The notes: generated from the sequence alone by a model not told the origin. A stretch of DNA of 64,000 nt from Neoroseomonas marina (GCF_012927745.1 NZ_JABBKX010000010.1:1-64000); one strand, 5' to 3'; positions 26,092 to 35,203 are shown, numbered from the stretch's first letter. Numbers and translations are program-made.

Positions 26092-26972
26092 TCGGCCGGC
26101 GTCGGTGGCGCGATCTGTGGTTCGTGCCGCGGCCGCGGCAGGGACGGTGCCGAGCGCAGCAGCGCCAGCGCCGCGCCGCCCAGCAGCACCGCCACCGGCC
26201 CCGCGACGCCGAGCAGCGCCAGCAGCAGCGGACGGTTCGGCTGCGACGGCCGCGCTTCCACGACCGGCGCGGAGACCAGCCGCGCGGCGACCGCCTCGTC
26301 CGCCGAAACGACCAGCCCGGCGCGCTGCTGCTGCGCCAGCAATTCATAGAGGCTGTTTCGGACGAAGAGGTCGCTCTCGCGCGCCAGCCGCTGCTCGAGC
26401 GCCGCGACGCGCCGCGCCGCCTGGTCGGCGAGGTCGGCGCGCACCTTGGCCTCCGCGAAGGCATGCAGGCGACGCAGCATGTCGAGGGCCAGGGCGGCCT
26501 CCTGGCTCGGCAGCTCGATCGTCCAGGTGACGGAGACAAGGCTCTGCGTCGTCGCGAGGTTGCGGCCGAGCCAGTCGAGCACGTCGTCCGCATCGGTCGG
26601 CCGGTCGGCGCCGAGCGCGATGCGCAGCGGCGCGAGCAGGCTGCGCGCGCGGATCGCGGCGAGGGAGGAGAGGATCGGCGTGTCGCGCGCCAGCATCGCC
26701 GCTGCCTCGGCCGAGCGCAGCGCGCCGAGGTAGATCGCGAAGTTCCCGGTCGGCCGCGTGTCGAGCAGCCCGCCGGGCGCGAAGGGGCTCGGCGAGAGCA
26801 GCGACGACACCGCGAATGAGGTGGTCTCCGCCGGCGCGACCACGGCGCGCGCGACGTAGGATTGCGGCGCGGTCAGCACGATCGTCGCACCCGCGCCCCA
26901 GACGATGGCGAGCGCGAGGGCGAGGCCACGCCGCATCTCCCACAGCGCGCGGAGCAGGGCGGGAAGCGTCAT
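26088..26972 (-). CDS. Wzz-type chain-length determinant protein
   Basis: 294-residue inner-membrane protein with two membrane segments (about 13-34 and 246-270) enclosing a periplasmic domain with a coiled-coil stretch rich in Ala, Arg and Glu (VRADLADQAARRVAALEQRLARESDLF). This is the Wzz/PCP1 plan; the C-terminus has no BY-kinase ATPase domain. The second membrane segment is preceded by PSQPNRPLLLALLG, the proline-rich signature of PCP proteins. ATG 26972 overlaps the upstream lyase stop by four bases; an ATG 18 bases earlier is possible. Sets the polymer length together with the adjacent polymerase. Confidence 0.88.
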   Translation of the reverse strand: MTLPALLRALWEMRRGLALALAIVWGAGATIVLTAPQSYVARAVVAPAETTSFAVSSLLSPSPFAPGGLLDTRPTGNFAIYLGALRSAEAAAMLARDTPILSSLAAIRARSLLAPLRIALGADRPTDADDVLDWLGRNLATTQSLVSVTWTIELPSQEAALALDMLRRLHAFAEAKVRADLADQAARRVAALEQRLARESDLFVRNSLYELLAQQQRAGLVVSADEAVAARLVSAPVVEARPSQPNRPLLLALLGVAGPVAVLLGGAALALLRSAPSLPRPRHEPQIAPPTPAE

Positions 26973-28741
26973 GGCGCGACCTCGAGGCATGTCGTGATGC
27001 GGCTGACCGGCGCCTCGGCCGCGAGTTCCAGAACCGGAGCGGGGCGCACCACGCCGTAGGCGGGGCTTTCCCAGCCCTGGGTCAGGCGGATTCGGGCCGG
27101 CGCATCGGCGGCGAGCGTCAGCGCGACGTCGTCGCACGCCGCGCCGAGGCCGGTCGTGCGCCAGTCGCGCGGCGCCAGGCGCCAGCGCAGCACGACGCTG
27201 CGGAAGGGGCCGGAGAGGTGGTCCTCCACGTCCAGCCGCCGCGCGCCGAGGCGGAAGCGGCGTTCGTGGCGGCGGCCGCGCGCGTCGGTCAGCGCGGCGC
27301 CGTCGGGCAGAGCCTCGCAGCGCGGCCAGCGGCCCATCAGGAAGCGCGACAGGCGCGGCATCTGCGCCTCGCCGTCGAACTCGACGGTGTTGTGGCCGGC
27401 GGATCCGGCGAATGCTTCCGCCCACCAGCCGCAGCCCGGCGGCGGGTTGTAAGCACCGGTGCCGCCGTCGCGCAGCAGGGCTTCTTCGCCGTGGCGCAGG
27501 TCGAGATGCAGCAGGTCGGCATGGCCGGGGCGGAATCGCAGCGGCGCGCCCGTGCGCAGCAGCAGCGCGAGGTCGCCGGCGCGCGCGCCCACCCAGCCCT
27601 CGCTGCGCCAGGCGCCCGTGTCGGGCAGGCGAGAGGCGGGGCAGGGCAGGCCGAGCGCGGCGCAGCCGGGATCCTCGGGCCGCCCGGCGCCGGCGTCGCA
27701 GAACAGCCGCGCGGCGCGCTCGATGGATGCGCGCGCATCCTGCGGGCCGGCGCGCGAGAAATCTGCGAAGGCCGAATCGTCGGTCGGCCCGCAGCGCGGC
27801 AGCGCGCCGCCCGGCGAGGCGATCCGATGCAGCCAGTGCGTCGCGGCGCGCGCGCGATCGGCGAAGGCGAAGGCTGCGGCGCCGTGGCGGCGGCGGAACC
27901 ACTCGGCGACCGCCAGCGTGTCGAGCAGCAACCGTTGATAGCCCGGCGATGCTTGCGCGAAGGCGCCATCCGGCGCGACCAGCCGGTCCACGGCGCGCGC
28001 CAGGTCTGCCGCGCCCTCCCGCGCCATCGCCGCATCGCCCAGCACCAGGCCGAGCACGAACAGTCCCGCCGGCTCGCTGACCGCGTGGTTGTTGTCCTGC
28101 GCGGCCGCATAGGCGCGCGTCGCCAGGATCCGCCGCGCATGGGCATCGAGCAGCGCGCGCATCGCCGCCGTCGGCGCGCGGTCCGCGCCTGCCAGCGCGA
28201 GCGCCAGGGCGAGGTGCATCCCCCTGAGCGCCGCTTCCTGCCCGCAGGCCCAGGCCGGGCCGCGAAAGGGCGGGTTGGCGTCGCGCCAGGCGGCGAGCAG
28301 CGCCTCGGCCTCCGCCGCACGGCCGTCCATCGCGAGCAGCGGCACCGCCAGCAGCCGGTTCCGTTCCCAGACCGGCCGGATGTCCCCGGGGCCGAACAGG
28401 TCGAGGTCCAGCGCATGGACGCCCGGATCGAAGGGGCCGTACCAGTCCTCGGCCGCTGGGGCGCCCGGTGCCGCGCCGGGCGCGAGCAGCGGTCCGTCCG
28501 GAACGTCCGCGTCCGGCAGCGCCGCGCGCGCCAGACCCGCGTGCAGGCGCAGCCGGTGCCAGGCCATCCGCCCGCAGGCCCGCGGCCCCAGCCGCCAAGC
28601 GGCGTCGGCCAGCAGGGCCAGCCGGCCAGCCGGCCGAACGGGAAACCCCAGGGTCGCGCCGCGCGTCAGTTCTGCCTCCGTGAATGACGGCCGACGATAC
28701 TCGCAATCGCCAATAAGTTGTATAGAGTCCTTATAAATCAC
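26969..28741 (-). CDS. Heparinase II/III-fold polysaccharide lyase
   Basis: Alginate-lyase-type alpha-barrel followed by a heparinase II/III beta domain, 590 residues. N-terminal LLADAAWRLGPRACGRMAWHRLRL is common in this family; later marks are NNHAVSEPAGLFVLGL, GHADLLHLDLRHGEEALLRDGG and GHNTVEFDGEAQMP. Such proteins sit in many alphaproteobacterial exopolysaccharide loci, where they may trim or degrade the polymer. No signal peptide is evident at the chosen GTG (28741); the frame has no ATG before residue 66, so the start is uncertain. Divergent from the Wza-like gene over only 32 bp. Confidence 0.82.
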   Translation of the reverse strand: MIYKDSIQLIGDCEYRRPSFTEAELTRGATLGFPVRPAGRLALLADAAWRLGPRACGRMAWHRLRLHAGLARAALPDADVPDGPLLAPGAAPGAPAAEDWYGPFDPGVHALDLDLFGPGDIRPVWERNRLLAVPLLAMDGRAAEAEALLAAWRDANPPFRGPAWACGQEAALRGMHLALALALAGADRAPTAAMRALLDAHARRILATRAYAAAQDNNHAVSEPAGLFVLGLVLGDAAMAREGAADLARAVDRLVAPDGAFAQASPGYQRLLLDTLAVAEWFRRRHGAAAFAFADRARAATHWLHRIASPGGALPRCGPTDDSAFADFSRAGPQDARASIERAARLFCDAGAGRPEDPGCAALGLPCPASRLPDTGAWRSEGWVGARAGDLALLLRTGAPLRFRPGHADLLHLDLRHGEEALLRDGGTGAYNPPPGCGWWAEAFAGSAGHNTVEFDGEAQMPRLSRFLMGRWPRCEALPDGAALTDARGRRHERRFRLGARRLDVEDHLSGPFRSVVLRWRLAPRDWRTTGLGAACDDVALTLAADAPARIRLTQGWESPAYGVVRPAPVLELAAEAPVSRITTCLEVAP

Positions 28742-28745
28742 TCTC
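28705..28745. promoter_or_regulatory. AT-rich divergent control region between lyase and Wza-like genes
   Basis: The stretch around the lyase start (aataagttgtatagagtccttataaatc) is far richer in A/T than its surroundings and must carry the control signals for the divergent lyase and export genes, as only 32 bp separate their proposed starts. I see TATAGA and TATAAA boxes on the plus strand and TATACA on the minus strand but no well-placed -35 partner. A silencer-type regulator is as likely a reader as sigma-70. Confidence 0.4.
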
Positions 28746-28773
28746 GAGTTCTGCCGGAGCGCCGTCGCCACCC

Positions 28774-31488
28774 ATGCCGAATCTGCCCCGCTGCTCCCGA
28801 ACCTGGCTGGGCCTGGCGGTTGCGCTTGCGGTGGCGCTCGGCGCGACGCTCGGCCTGGCGCAGACGGGGCCGGGGCCGTCGCCGCTGTTGGCACCCCCGA
28901 CGCTGCCCTCGGTCCTGCCGAGTGGGGCGCCGCTGCCCAGCCTGCCGCCGGGCGTCCAGCAGGACGTGCTGCAACGGCTGCTCGACGCGGGTGCGACGCG
29001 CGGCCCTCCCTCCGGCCTGCCGGGCAGCGCACCACGCGCCCCCGTCCAGGCCGCGCCATTGCCTGCCTTCGCCGCGCCCGCCGCGCCCGAGGAACCGCTC
29101 TCGGCCGCCGAGGCCTTCTTCGCCGCGCGGCTCGACCCGCCGGTGCTGCGCCAGTTCGGCTACGAGACCTTCCGTGCCGGCCCCGCGCCGCCGCCGGGGT
29201 TCGGCGCGCTGCCCGAGGACTATGTGCTCGGTCCCGACGACGAGGTGATCCTCGCCTTCCGCGGCCGCGCGCGGCAGACGCTGACGCTGCGGATCGGCCG
29301 CGACGGGATGCTGATGCTGCCCGACATCGCGCCGGTGCCCGCCGCCGGGCGCAGCCTCAAGGACCTGCGCGCGCATCTGGAAGGCCTCGCCGCGCGGGAC
29401 CTGGCGGGGTCGGAGGTGTTCCTCTCCATCGGCCAGGTCCGGCAGATGAACATCTTCGTCGCCGGCGAGGTCATGCGGCCCGGCTTCCAGCCGCTCAACG
29501 CGCTGTCGACCGTGCTCGACGCGCTCTCGGCCGCCGGTGGCGTGCGCAAGACGGGGTCGCTGCGCGCCATCCGCATCGAAGGGCCGCGCGGGCGGCGCGT
29601 CGTCGATCTCTACAGCGTCATCGCCGATGCGCCGGGCGATGCGGACCTCTCGCTGCGCGAGGGCGACCGCATCATCGTCCCGCCCGTCGGCGGCACCGTC
29701 GCGGTGGCGGGCGACGTCGCGCGGCCGGCGATCTACGAACTGCCGGCGGGCCAGTCCGGCGCGCCGCTCGCGGCCATGCTGGCGCTCGCCGGCGGCACCA
29801 TCCGCCAGGGCGGCAACCGGCTGATGGTGCAGCAGAACGACGGCGCGGGGCGGCGGTCCTACGCCGAACTCTCGCCCGCGCAGACCGTGCGGCGCGGCGA
29901 TGCCGTGCTGGTGCAGCCCGGCGCCGACGTGGTGGCGAACCAGGTGCGGCTCGCCGGGCATGTCTCGATCCCGGTGACGCGCGCTGCGGCGGGCGGGCGG
30001 CAGAGCCAGACGCTGCGCGGTCTGATCTCCGACCGGCGGCTGTTGCGCAACGATCCCTACGTCCGCCTCGGCGTCGTGTGGCGCGCCGACCGGCAGACCG
30101 GCAGCCGGGGGTTCATCCCCTTCGACCTCGGCCGCGTGCTCGAAGGTCGCGCCAACTTGGCGCTGCACGAAGGGGACGAGGTCATCGTCTTCGGCCGCGC
30201 GGACATCGCCTGGCTCGCCTCGCCCGCCGTGCAGCGCGCGCTGCGGGGCGAGGCGCCCGCTGCCGCCATCCCGCAGCCCGGCGCCCCGCCGCCGCCCGAC
30301 TGCGCGGCGCTGACGACGCTCGCGCTCGCGTCCCGCGCGTCGCCCCAGCGCTTCGCCCATGTGAAGGGCGCCGGCTTCCCCGAGATCGGGCCGACCACCT
30401 GCCCGCAGGTGATGGCCGACTACCCGGACCTCGCCTCCTACCTGCTCGACCAGACCGTCGTGCTGACGGGCGAGGTCCGCGCGCCTGGCCCGATGCCGAT
30501 CGTGGACGACACCGGGCTCGACCTGCTGATCGCCTCGGCCGGCGGGCTGTCGGATGCAGCCGACCTGCGCGTCGTGGAATTCGCGCGCGAGCCGCCTGAC
30601 CAGGGCGGGGCCATCCCGCTCGCCCGCACGCGGCTTGACCTCAGCAGCCGGAACTTCGCCGCGGTGCGCCTGTCCCCACGCGACACCGTGCGGATCCCGC
30701 GCGCCTTCGGCGACCGCGACACCGGGCCCGTCATCCTGGTCGGTGAGTTCCTGCGCCCCGGCACCTACGACATCCGCCGCGGCGAGCGCCTGTCCGAGGT
30801 CATCGCCCGCGCCGGCGGCCTGACGCCCCAGGCCTACCCCTACGGCGCCGTCTTCACGCGCGATTCCGTCCGCCAGCGCCAGCAGGAAGGCTTCGCCCGC
30901 ACCGCGCGCGAGCTCGAGACCAGCCTGATCCAGGTCGCCGCCGGGCAAGCGGTCGCCGGCACGCGCGGATCGACCATCGACGTCGGCTCGGCCATCACCG
31001 CCGGGCGCGAGCTCGCCAATTCCCTCCGCGAAGCCCGCGCCGCCGGCCGCATGGTCGTCGAGGCCAACCCCGTCATCCTCGCCGCGCGTCCCGAACTCGA
31101 CGTCCTCCTCGAGCCCGGCGACGTCATCGCCATGCCCAAGCGGCCGAGCGAGATCACCGTCGTCGGCTCGGTCCTCAACCCCGGCTCGCTGCAGTTCCGC
31201 TCCGGCTGGCGCGCCAGCGACTACGTCCGCGCCGCCGGCGGCACGCAACGCTTCGCCGACCCCTCCCGCGCCTTCATCGTGCTGCCCAACGGGCAATCCA
31301 CCGCCGCCGGCCTGTCCGCCTGGCAGCAAGGCGGCCCGCCCGTCCCGCCCGGCAGCCTCGTCGTCGTCCCCCAGGACCCAAGCCCCTACGAAACCTGGGG
31401 CTTCGTGCGCGACCTGACCCAGGTCCTTGGCCAGGTTTCCGTCTCCGCCGCCGCCCTGGCGGTGATCGCCCGCGAGGCGAACCGGTAG
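28774..31488 (+). CDS. Wza-like polysaccharide export protein with multiple SLBB domains
   Basis: 904-residue outer-membrane/periplasmic exporter, more than twice the length of Wza. A signal peptide ends near LGLAQ; there is no lipobox, so it is not a typical Wza lipoprotein. After a Pro-rich linker comes the poly_export domain (DYVLGPDDEVILAFRG, about 149-200), then at least five SLBB-like units starting near residues 223, 308, 562, 651 and 792 (for example VAGEVMRPGFQPL, LVGEFLRPGTYDI, VVGSVLNPGSLQF), and a C-terminal hydrophobic segment. It would form or line the secretion channel. The following gene yjbH fits a YjbE-H-like export system. Confidence 0.9.
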   Translation: MPNLPRCSRTWLGLAVALAVALGATLGLAQTGPGPSPLLAPPTLPSVLPSGAPLPSLPPGVQQDVLQRLLDAGATRGPPSGLPGSAPRAPVQAAPLPAFAAPAAPEEPLSAAEAFFAARLDPPVLRQFGYETFRAGPAPPPGFGALPEDYVLGPDDEVILAFRGRARQTLTLRIGRDGMLMLPDIAPVPAAGRSLKDLRAHLEGLAARDLAGSEVFLSIGQVRQMNIFVAGEVMRPGFQPLNALSTVLDALSAAGGVRKTGSLRAIRIEGPRGRRVVDLYSVIADAPGDADLSLREGDRIIVPPVGGTVAVAGDVARPAIYELPAGQSGAPLAAMLALAGGTIRQGGNRLMVQQNDGAGRRSYAELSPAQTVRRGDAVLVQPGADVVANQVRLAGHVSIPVTRAAAGGRQSQTLRGLISDRRLLRNDPYVRLGVVWRADRQTGSRGFIPFDLGRVLEGRANLALHEGDEVIVFGRADIAWLASPAVQRALRGEAPAAAIPQPGAPPPPDCAALTTLALASRASPQRFAHVKGAGFPEIGPTTCPQVMADYPDLASYLLDQTVVLTGEVRAPGPMPIVDDTGLDLLIASAGGLSDAADLRVVEFAREPPDQGGAIPLARTRLDLSSRNFAAVRLSPRDTVRIPRAFGDRDTGPVILVGEFLRPGTYDIRRGERLSEVIARAGGLTPQAYPYGAVFTRDSVRQRQQEGFARTARELETSLIQVAAGQAVAGTRGSTIDVGSAITAGRELANSLREARAAGRMVVEANPVILAARPELDVLLEPGDVIAMPKRPSEITVVGSVLNPGSLQFRSGWRASDYVRAAGGTQRFADPSRAFIVLPNGQSTAAGLSAWQQGGPPVPPGSLVVVPQDPSPYETWGFVRDLTQVLGQVSVSAAALAVIAREANR

Positions 31489-31510
31489 CCGGTGGAGGCG
31501 CTGGCAGGCG

Positions 31511-31726
31511 AAGGTCGGCCGCAGGGGGGCGCCGCCCTCCTGCACCCCCCGCCAGAGGCCGAAAGGCCTCTGGACACCGTCAATTGGCCGGTTGGGGGGA
31601 GGGGCACGGCGCGTCCGCCGGGTCCGAAGCGCGTTCCGTGCCCCTCCCCCCAGCCGGCCAAGTATTGGGTTCCAAGGGCCCTTAGGCCTTTGGCGGGAGG
31701 GGTCCGGGGAGGGCAGCGCCCTCCCC
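31511..31726 (+). repeat. Structured intergenic repeat, family B, copy 1
   Basis: About 216 bp between the Wza-like gene and yjbH. Four stems are clear: 31552-31560 with 31565-31573 (9 bp, GAAA loop); 31584-31609 with 31636-31661 (26 bp, one G-T wobble); 31672-31680 with 31685-31693 (one wobble); and GGGGAGGGC (31706-31714) with GCCCTCCCC (31718-31726). A second copy with the same order of stems lies at 33841-34107 in the same orientation. The 3' stem is fused to the start of yjbH. Confidence 0.85.
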
Positions 31727-33840
31727 GCGCCGCCATCGCTACCTTCGCCCTCCTCCTGCTCCTGTTCGCTCCCGCGCGAGTCGCCGCCCAGGTCGTGGAG
31801 GGGACGGGGTCGGACTGGGGCGGGGTCGGGTTGATCGAGATGCGCAATGCGCGGTTCCGGCCGGATGGGACGATGGAGGCCGGGACGTCGCTGCGGCACC
31901 AGCGGCAGTTCTATTTCCTGGGGTTCCAGGCCTTGCCGTGGCTCGAGACGACCTTCCGGGTGGGGGAGCGGCTGAACGGCACCACCGGGCAGGGCATGAG
32001 TTCCGACCGGTCCTTCGACATCAAGATCCGGCTCTGGGAGGAGAATGACTGGCGGCCGGCGCTCGCCGTCGGGATCCAGGACATCGCGGGGACGGGGATC
32101 TATGGCGGGGAATACCTGGTCGCGTCGAAGCGCTTCTGGGATTTCGACCTTTCGCTGGGCATCGGCTGGGGGCGGATCGGGACGGAGGCGGATGCGCCCA
32201 ATCCGCTGACGGATCTCTGGTCGGGCTTCGCGAACCGCACGCGCAATGTGGGGCAGGGCGGCACGCCGCGCTGGGGGACCTATTTCCACGGCGAGGACAT
32301 CGCCTTCTTCGGCGGCGTGGAGTGGAGCGTCCCGCCGATCCCGACGCCCTGGGGCGTGTTCGAGGGGCTGCGCGCGAAGGTCGAGGTCAGCGGCGACCGG
32401 CTGCGGGACGAGCGCGGCGGCTATCCCGGCAACACGACGAACCTGCGCGGGGAGACGCGCACGCGAGTGAATGCGGGGCTGCAATGGGCCAACGACTGGC
32501 TCGATCTTGGCGTGCACTACGTGAACGGGACGGATGTTCTGCTGCGGGCGTCGATCCGCATGGATGCGGCCGATCCGCCGCGCGCGCCGCTGCCCGCGCC
32601 GCCAGCGATGGCGCCGCGCCCGGCCGAGGGCGGTTCGGCTGAATCGCGCGCGCTGGCGCCGCGCATCTTCGCAGCACTCGAGGAGGCAGGGCTGCGCGGG
32701 ACCGCCTTCGCGATCGAAGGGCAGGAGGCGCGCATCGCTGTCTCCGGCGGGCGGTTCCGGACGCTGGCGCAGGTCGCGGGGCGCGTGGTGCGCGCGGTGC
32801 AGCCGGTGTTGCCGCCCGAGGTCGAGCGCGTGGTCATCGCCTGGTCGCGCGACGGGCTCGAGATCGCGCGGCTGATGGTGCTGCGATCGGCGATGGAAGC
32901 CGCCGCGCGCGGCCATGGCAGCGCGGAGGAGGTCTTCGCCACCGCGATGCTGATGGCCCCCGGCGATCCCTTCGCGAATGCCGCCCGTGCGACCGGCCTC
33001 TTCATCGACTGGGGGTTCGAGCCACGGGCGCGGGTGATCCTGGGCGATCCGTCGCGCACCGTGCTGTGGCAGGTGGCGCTGGCGGCGAGCGCGCGGGTCG
33101 AGCTCGGCGCCGGCGTCTCGATCGCGGGCAGCGTGGCGCAGGTGGTGGCGCAGAATCTCAACAGCGCGCTGCCGTCCGACAGCGTGCTGCCGCATGTGCG
33201 GTCCGACTACGCATTGTATGCGGAGGAAGGACGCACCCTCGCGGTCCCGACGCTTTATGCCGAGGGGCTGTGGACGTTCGCGCCCGACGTCTTCGCGCGC
33301 GCCAGCGCCGGCTACCTCGAGCCGATGTTCGCCGGCATCTCGGGCGAGGTGCTGTGGCGGCCGCATGACCGGCCCTGGGGGCTCGGGCTCGACATCGCCC
33401 ATGTCGGGCAGCGCGATTACGACCAGCGCTTCGGGCTGCAGGACTACCGGGTCACGACCGGGCAGGTCTCGGTCTATGCCGACCTGCCCTGGTGGAACCT
33501 GACCACGACGCTGCGCGGCGGGCGGTACCTGGCCGGAGACTGGGGCGGCACGGTCGAGATCGCGCGCCGATTCGATTCCGGCATCGAGGTCGGCGCCTTC
33601 GCGACGCTGACGGACGTGTCCTTCTCCCGCTTCGGCGAGGGGTCCTTCGACAAGGGGATCTTCTTCCGCATCCCGCTCGACATCTTCGGGGTGCAGAGCC
33701 GGTCCTCCTTCGGCGCGGTCATCCGCCCGACGCAGCGCGACGGCGGACAGCGACTGCAGGTGGACAACCAGCTCTGGGACCTGACGCGGGACGGGCGGGA
33801 GGACTCGTTGCAGCGCGGGGCGGGGTGGTTCACGCGGTGA
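31690..33840 (+). CDS. yjbH: YjbH-family exopolysaccharide outer-membrane protein
   Basis: YjbH (DUF940) protein: after the signal peptide (ATFALLLLLFAPARVAAQ) come GLIEMRNARFRPDGTMEAGTS, RQFYFLGFQALPWLETTFRVGERLNG and DRSFDIKIRLWEENDWRPALAVGIQDIAGTGIYGGEYLVASKRF, all characteristic. The rest is beta-rich with YLEPMFAGISGEVLWRP and ends in a barrel-like domain, consistent with an outer-membrane location. Start is uncertain: the only codons before the signal peptide lie in repeat B1, with TTG at 31690 and GTG at 31492 in frame. I use TTG because an AAGGG lies about 10 bp upstream. Probably aids secretion of the polymer exported by the Wza-like protein. Confidence 0.85.
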   Translation: MAGGVRGGQRPPRAAIATFALLLLLFAPARVAAQVVEGTGSDWGGVGLIEMRNARFRPDGTMEAGTSLRHQRQFYFLGFQALPWLETTFRVGERLNGTTGQGMSSDRSFDIKIRLWEENDWRPALAVGIQDIAGTGIYGGEYLVASKRFWDFDLSLGIGWGRIGTEADAPNPLTDLWSGFANRTRNVGQGGTPRWGTYFHGEDIAFFGGVEWSVPPIPTPWGVFEGLRAKVEVSGDRLRDERGGYPGNTTNLRGETRTRVNAGLQWANDWLDLGVHYVNGTDVLLRASIRMDAADPPRAPLPAPPAMAPRPAEGGSAESRALAPRIFAALEEAGLRGTAFAIEGQEARIAVSGGRFRTLAQVAGRVVRAVQPVLPPEVERVVIAWSRDGLEIARLMVLRSAMEAAARGHGSAEEVFATAMLMAPGDPFANAARATGLFIDWGFEPRARVILGDPSRTVLWQVALAASARVELGAGVSIAGSVAQVVAQNLNSALPSDSVLPHVRSDYALYAEEGRTLAVPTLYAEGLWTFAPDVFARASAGYLEPMFAGISGEVLWRPHDRPWGLGLDIAHVGQRDYDQRFGLQDYRVTTGQVSVYADLPWWNLTTTLRGGRYLAGDWGGTVEIARRFDSGIEVGAFATLTDVSFSRFGEGSFDKGIFFRIPLDIFGVQSRSSFGAVIRPTQRDGGQRLQVDNQLWDLTRDGREDSLQRGAGWFTR

Positions 33841-34107
33841 GGGTGCCGGGCGGAGAGGGGCTTCGCACCCCTCCGGACCTCCCCCCACCACGGGTTCCCA
33901 GCGGCGTTGCTTCGCAACGTCACTGGGTGCCCGCAGAGGCCGAAGGGCCTCTGGACACCAGCAGATGGCCGGGAGAGGGGAGGGGCACCGTGCGCGCGCC
34001 GGGCTCGGCGGCCGCCTCGCGCCCCTCCCCTCTCCCGGCCATGTTGAGGGTTCCAAGGGCCTTTAGGCCTTTGGCGGGTGGGGTCCGGGGAGGGCAGCGT
34101 CCTCCCC
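33841..34107 (+). repeat. Structured intergenic repeat, family B, copy 2
   Basis: Fills most of the 307-bp gap after yjbH. Contains a small hairpin at 33905-33919 (CGTTGC-TTC-GCAACG), an 8-bp stem around 33934-33953 (CAGAGGCC with GGCCTCTG), a perfect 22-bp stem (33965-33986 with 34021-34042, 34-nt loop), and the same TTCCAAGGGCC...GGCCTTTGG and GGGGAGG...CCTCCCC ends as copy 1. The last 40 bp before the next ATG hold no further feature. The long stem differs from that of copy 1 in sequence but pairs fully. Confidence 0.85.
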
Positions 34108-34147
34108 GTCTGGACGCCCCGCCCGGCGCGGGGCATAGCCCCCGCCC

Positions 34148-35203
34148 ATGCTGCTCGAAGCCGTCATCCGGCACCTGGCCTTCGCGGCCGCGCTGGCGCT
34201 GCTCTCCGCGGCGGCCGTGCGGGCGATGATCGCCTGGCCGATCCTCGACCATCCCAATGCGCGGTCGAGCCATGTGCGTCCGACGCCGCGTGGCGGCGGG
34301 GTGGGGGTCGTGCTCGCCTTCGTGGTGGGGATGGCGGTGTTGTATGTCGCGGCGGACTTCGCACGGCTGCCACCGCCGCAGTTCATCGGTGTGATCGCGG
34401 CGGCGGTGGCGATCGCCGGCGTGTCGCTGTGGGACGACGTCGCGGACCTGCGCTTTTCGGTGAAGCTCGCGGCGCAGGCGATCGCCGCGCTGGTGGCGAT
34501 CGGCTCGGGCCTGGTGCTCGAGCGCGTGGCGCTGCCCGTCTGGGGCGAGGTGCCGCTGGGCTGGGTCGGCGTCGGGCTGACGCTGTTCTGGATCGTCGGC
34601 TGCACCAACGCGATCAACTTCATGGACGGGCTGGACGGGCTGGTCGGCGGGTCGGTGTTCCTGGCATCCGTGATCCTCTGCGTCATCGCGGGGCAGGAGG
34701 GCGGGTGGTTCGTCTACGCAGCCTCCCTGTTCCTCGCGGCGGGGCTGGCGGGGTTCCTGCCCTTCAACCTGCATCCGGCGCGGATCTTCATGGGGGATGT
34801 GGGCAGCCAGTTCCTCGGCTTCGTGATGGCGGTGCTCGCGGTGGCGGCGGCGCGTTTCGACGCGGCGCAGATCTCCTTCCTGATCGTGCCGCTGCTGCTG
34901 TTCGGGCTGCTGTTCGACGCGGCCTTCACGCTGATCCGCCGCGCGGCGATGGGGGAACGGGTGGCGGCGGCGCATCGGACGCATCTGTACCAGATGGCGC
35001 AGCGCTCGGGCCTTGGCGTGCGGGCGGTCGCCGCCGTGCATTGGGGCTTCGTGCTGTTCCACGGGCTGCTGGCCTGGGCCTTCCTGGAACTGCCGGTCGG
35101 CAGCAAGCCGCTGGTGGTGCTGCCGGCGCTGGCGGTGCAGCTGGGCTGGTGCGCCTATGTGGTGCACCGCATGCGGCGGGCCGGGCTCACCTGGGCAGGG
35201 TGA
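34148..35203 (+). CDS. WecA/MraY-type undecaprenyl-phosphate sugar-phosphate transferase
   Basis: 351-residue polytopic membrane enzyme (about ten to eleven spans) of the polyprenyl-phosphate N-acetylhexosamine-1-phosphate transferase family. Catalytic motifs: SLWDDVADLRFSVKL (Asp-Asp, about 97), NAINFMDGLDGLVGG (about 153-167), FNLHPARIFMGDVGSQFLG (about 207-225) and a histidine-rich loop RVAAAHRTHLYQ. It starts a lipid-linked glycan by moving GlcNAc-1-P or a similar group to undecaprenyl phosphate. No MraY pentapeptide-specific features. Last plus-strand gene of the locus; its end overlaps the convergent YjbF-like lipoprotein gene by 17 bp. Confidence 0.92.
   Translation: MLLEAVIRHLAFAAALALLSAAAVRAMIAWPILDHPNARSSHVRPTPRGGGVGVVLAFVVGMAVLYVAADFARLPPPQFIGVIAAAVAIAGVSLWDDVADLRFSVKLAAQAIAALVAIGSGLVLERVALPVWGEVPLGWVGVGLTLFWIVGCTNAINFMDGLDGLVGGSVFLASVILCVIAGQEGGWFVYAASLFLAAGLAGFLPFNLHPARIFMGDVGSQFLGFVMAVLAVAAARFDAAQISFLIVPLLLFGLLFDAAFTLIRRAAMGERVAAAHRTHLYQMAQRSGLGVRAVAAVHWGFVLFHGLLAWAFLELPVGSKPLVVLPALAVQLGWCAYVVHRMRRAGLTWAG

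Noticed and set aside
31492-31689. Translated N-terminal extension of YjbH through repeat B1
   Set aside because: It is rich in Pro, Gly and Arg without a domain, and the signal peptide would be internal, so export would fail. I keep the later TTG as the start, with low certainty.
28738-34056. A very long open frame antisense to the Wza-like and yjbH genes
   Set aside because: It runs through two well-supported genes and both repeats, has no start-region signals or recognisable domain, and is a by-product of GC-rich codon use.
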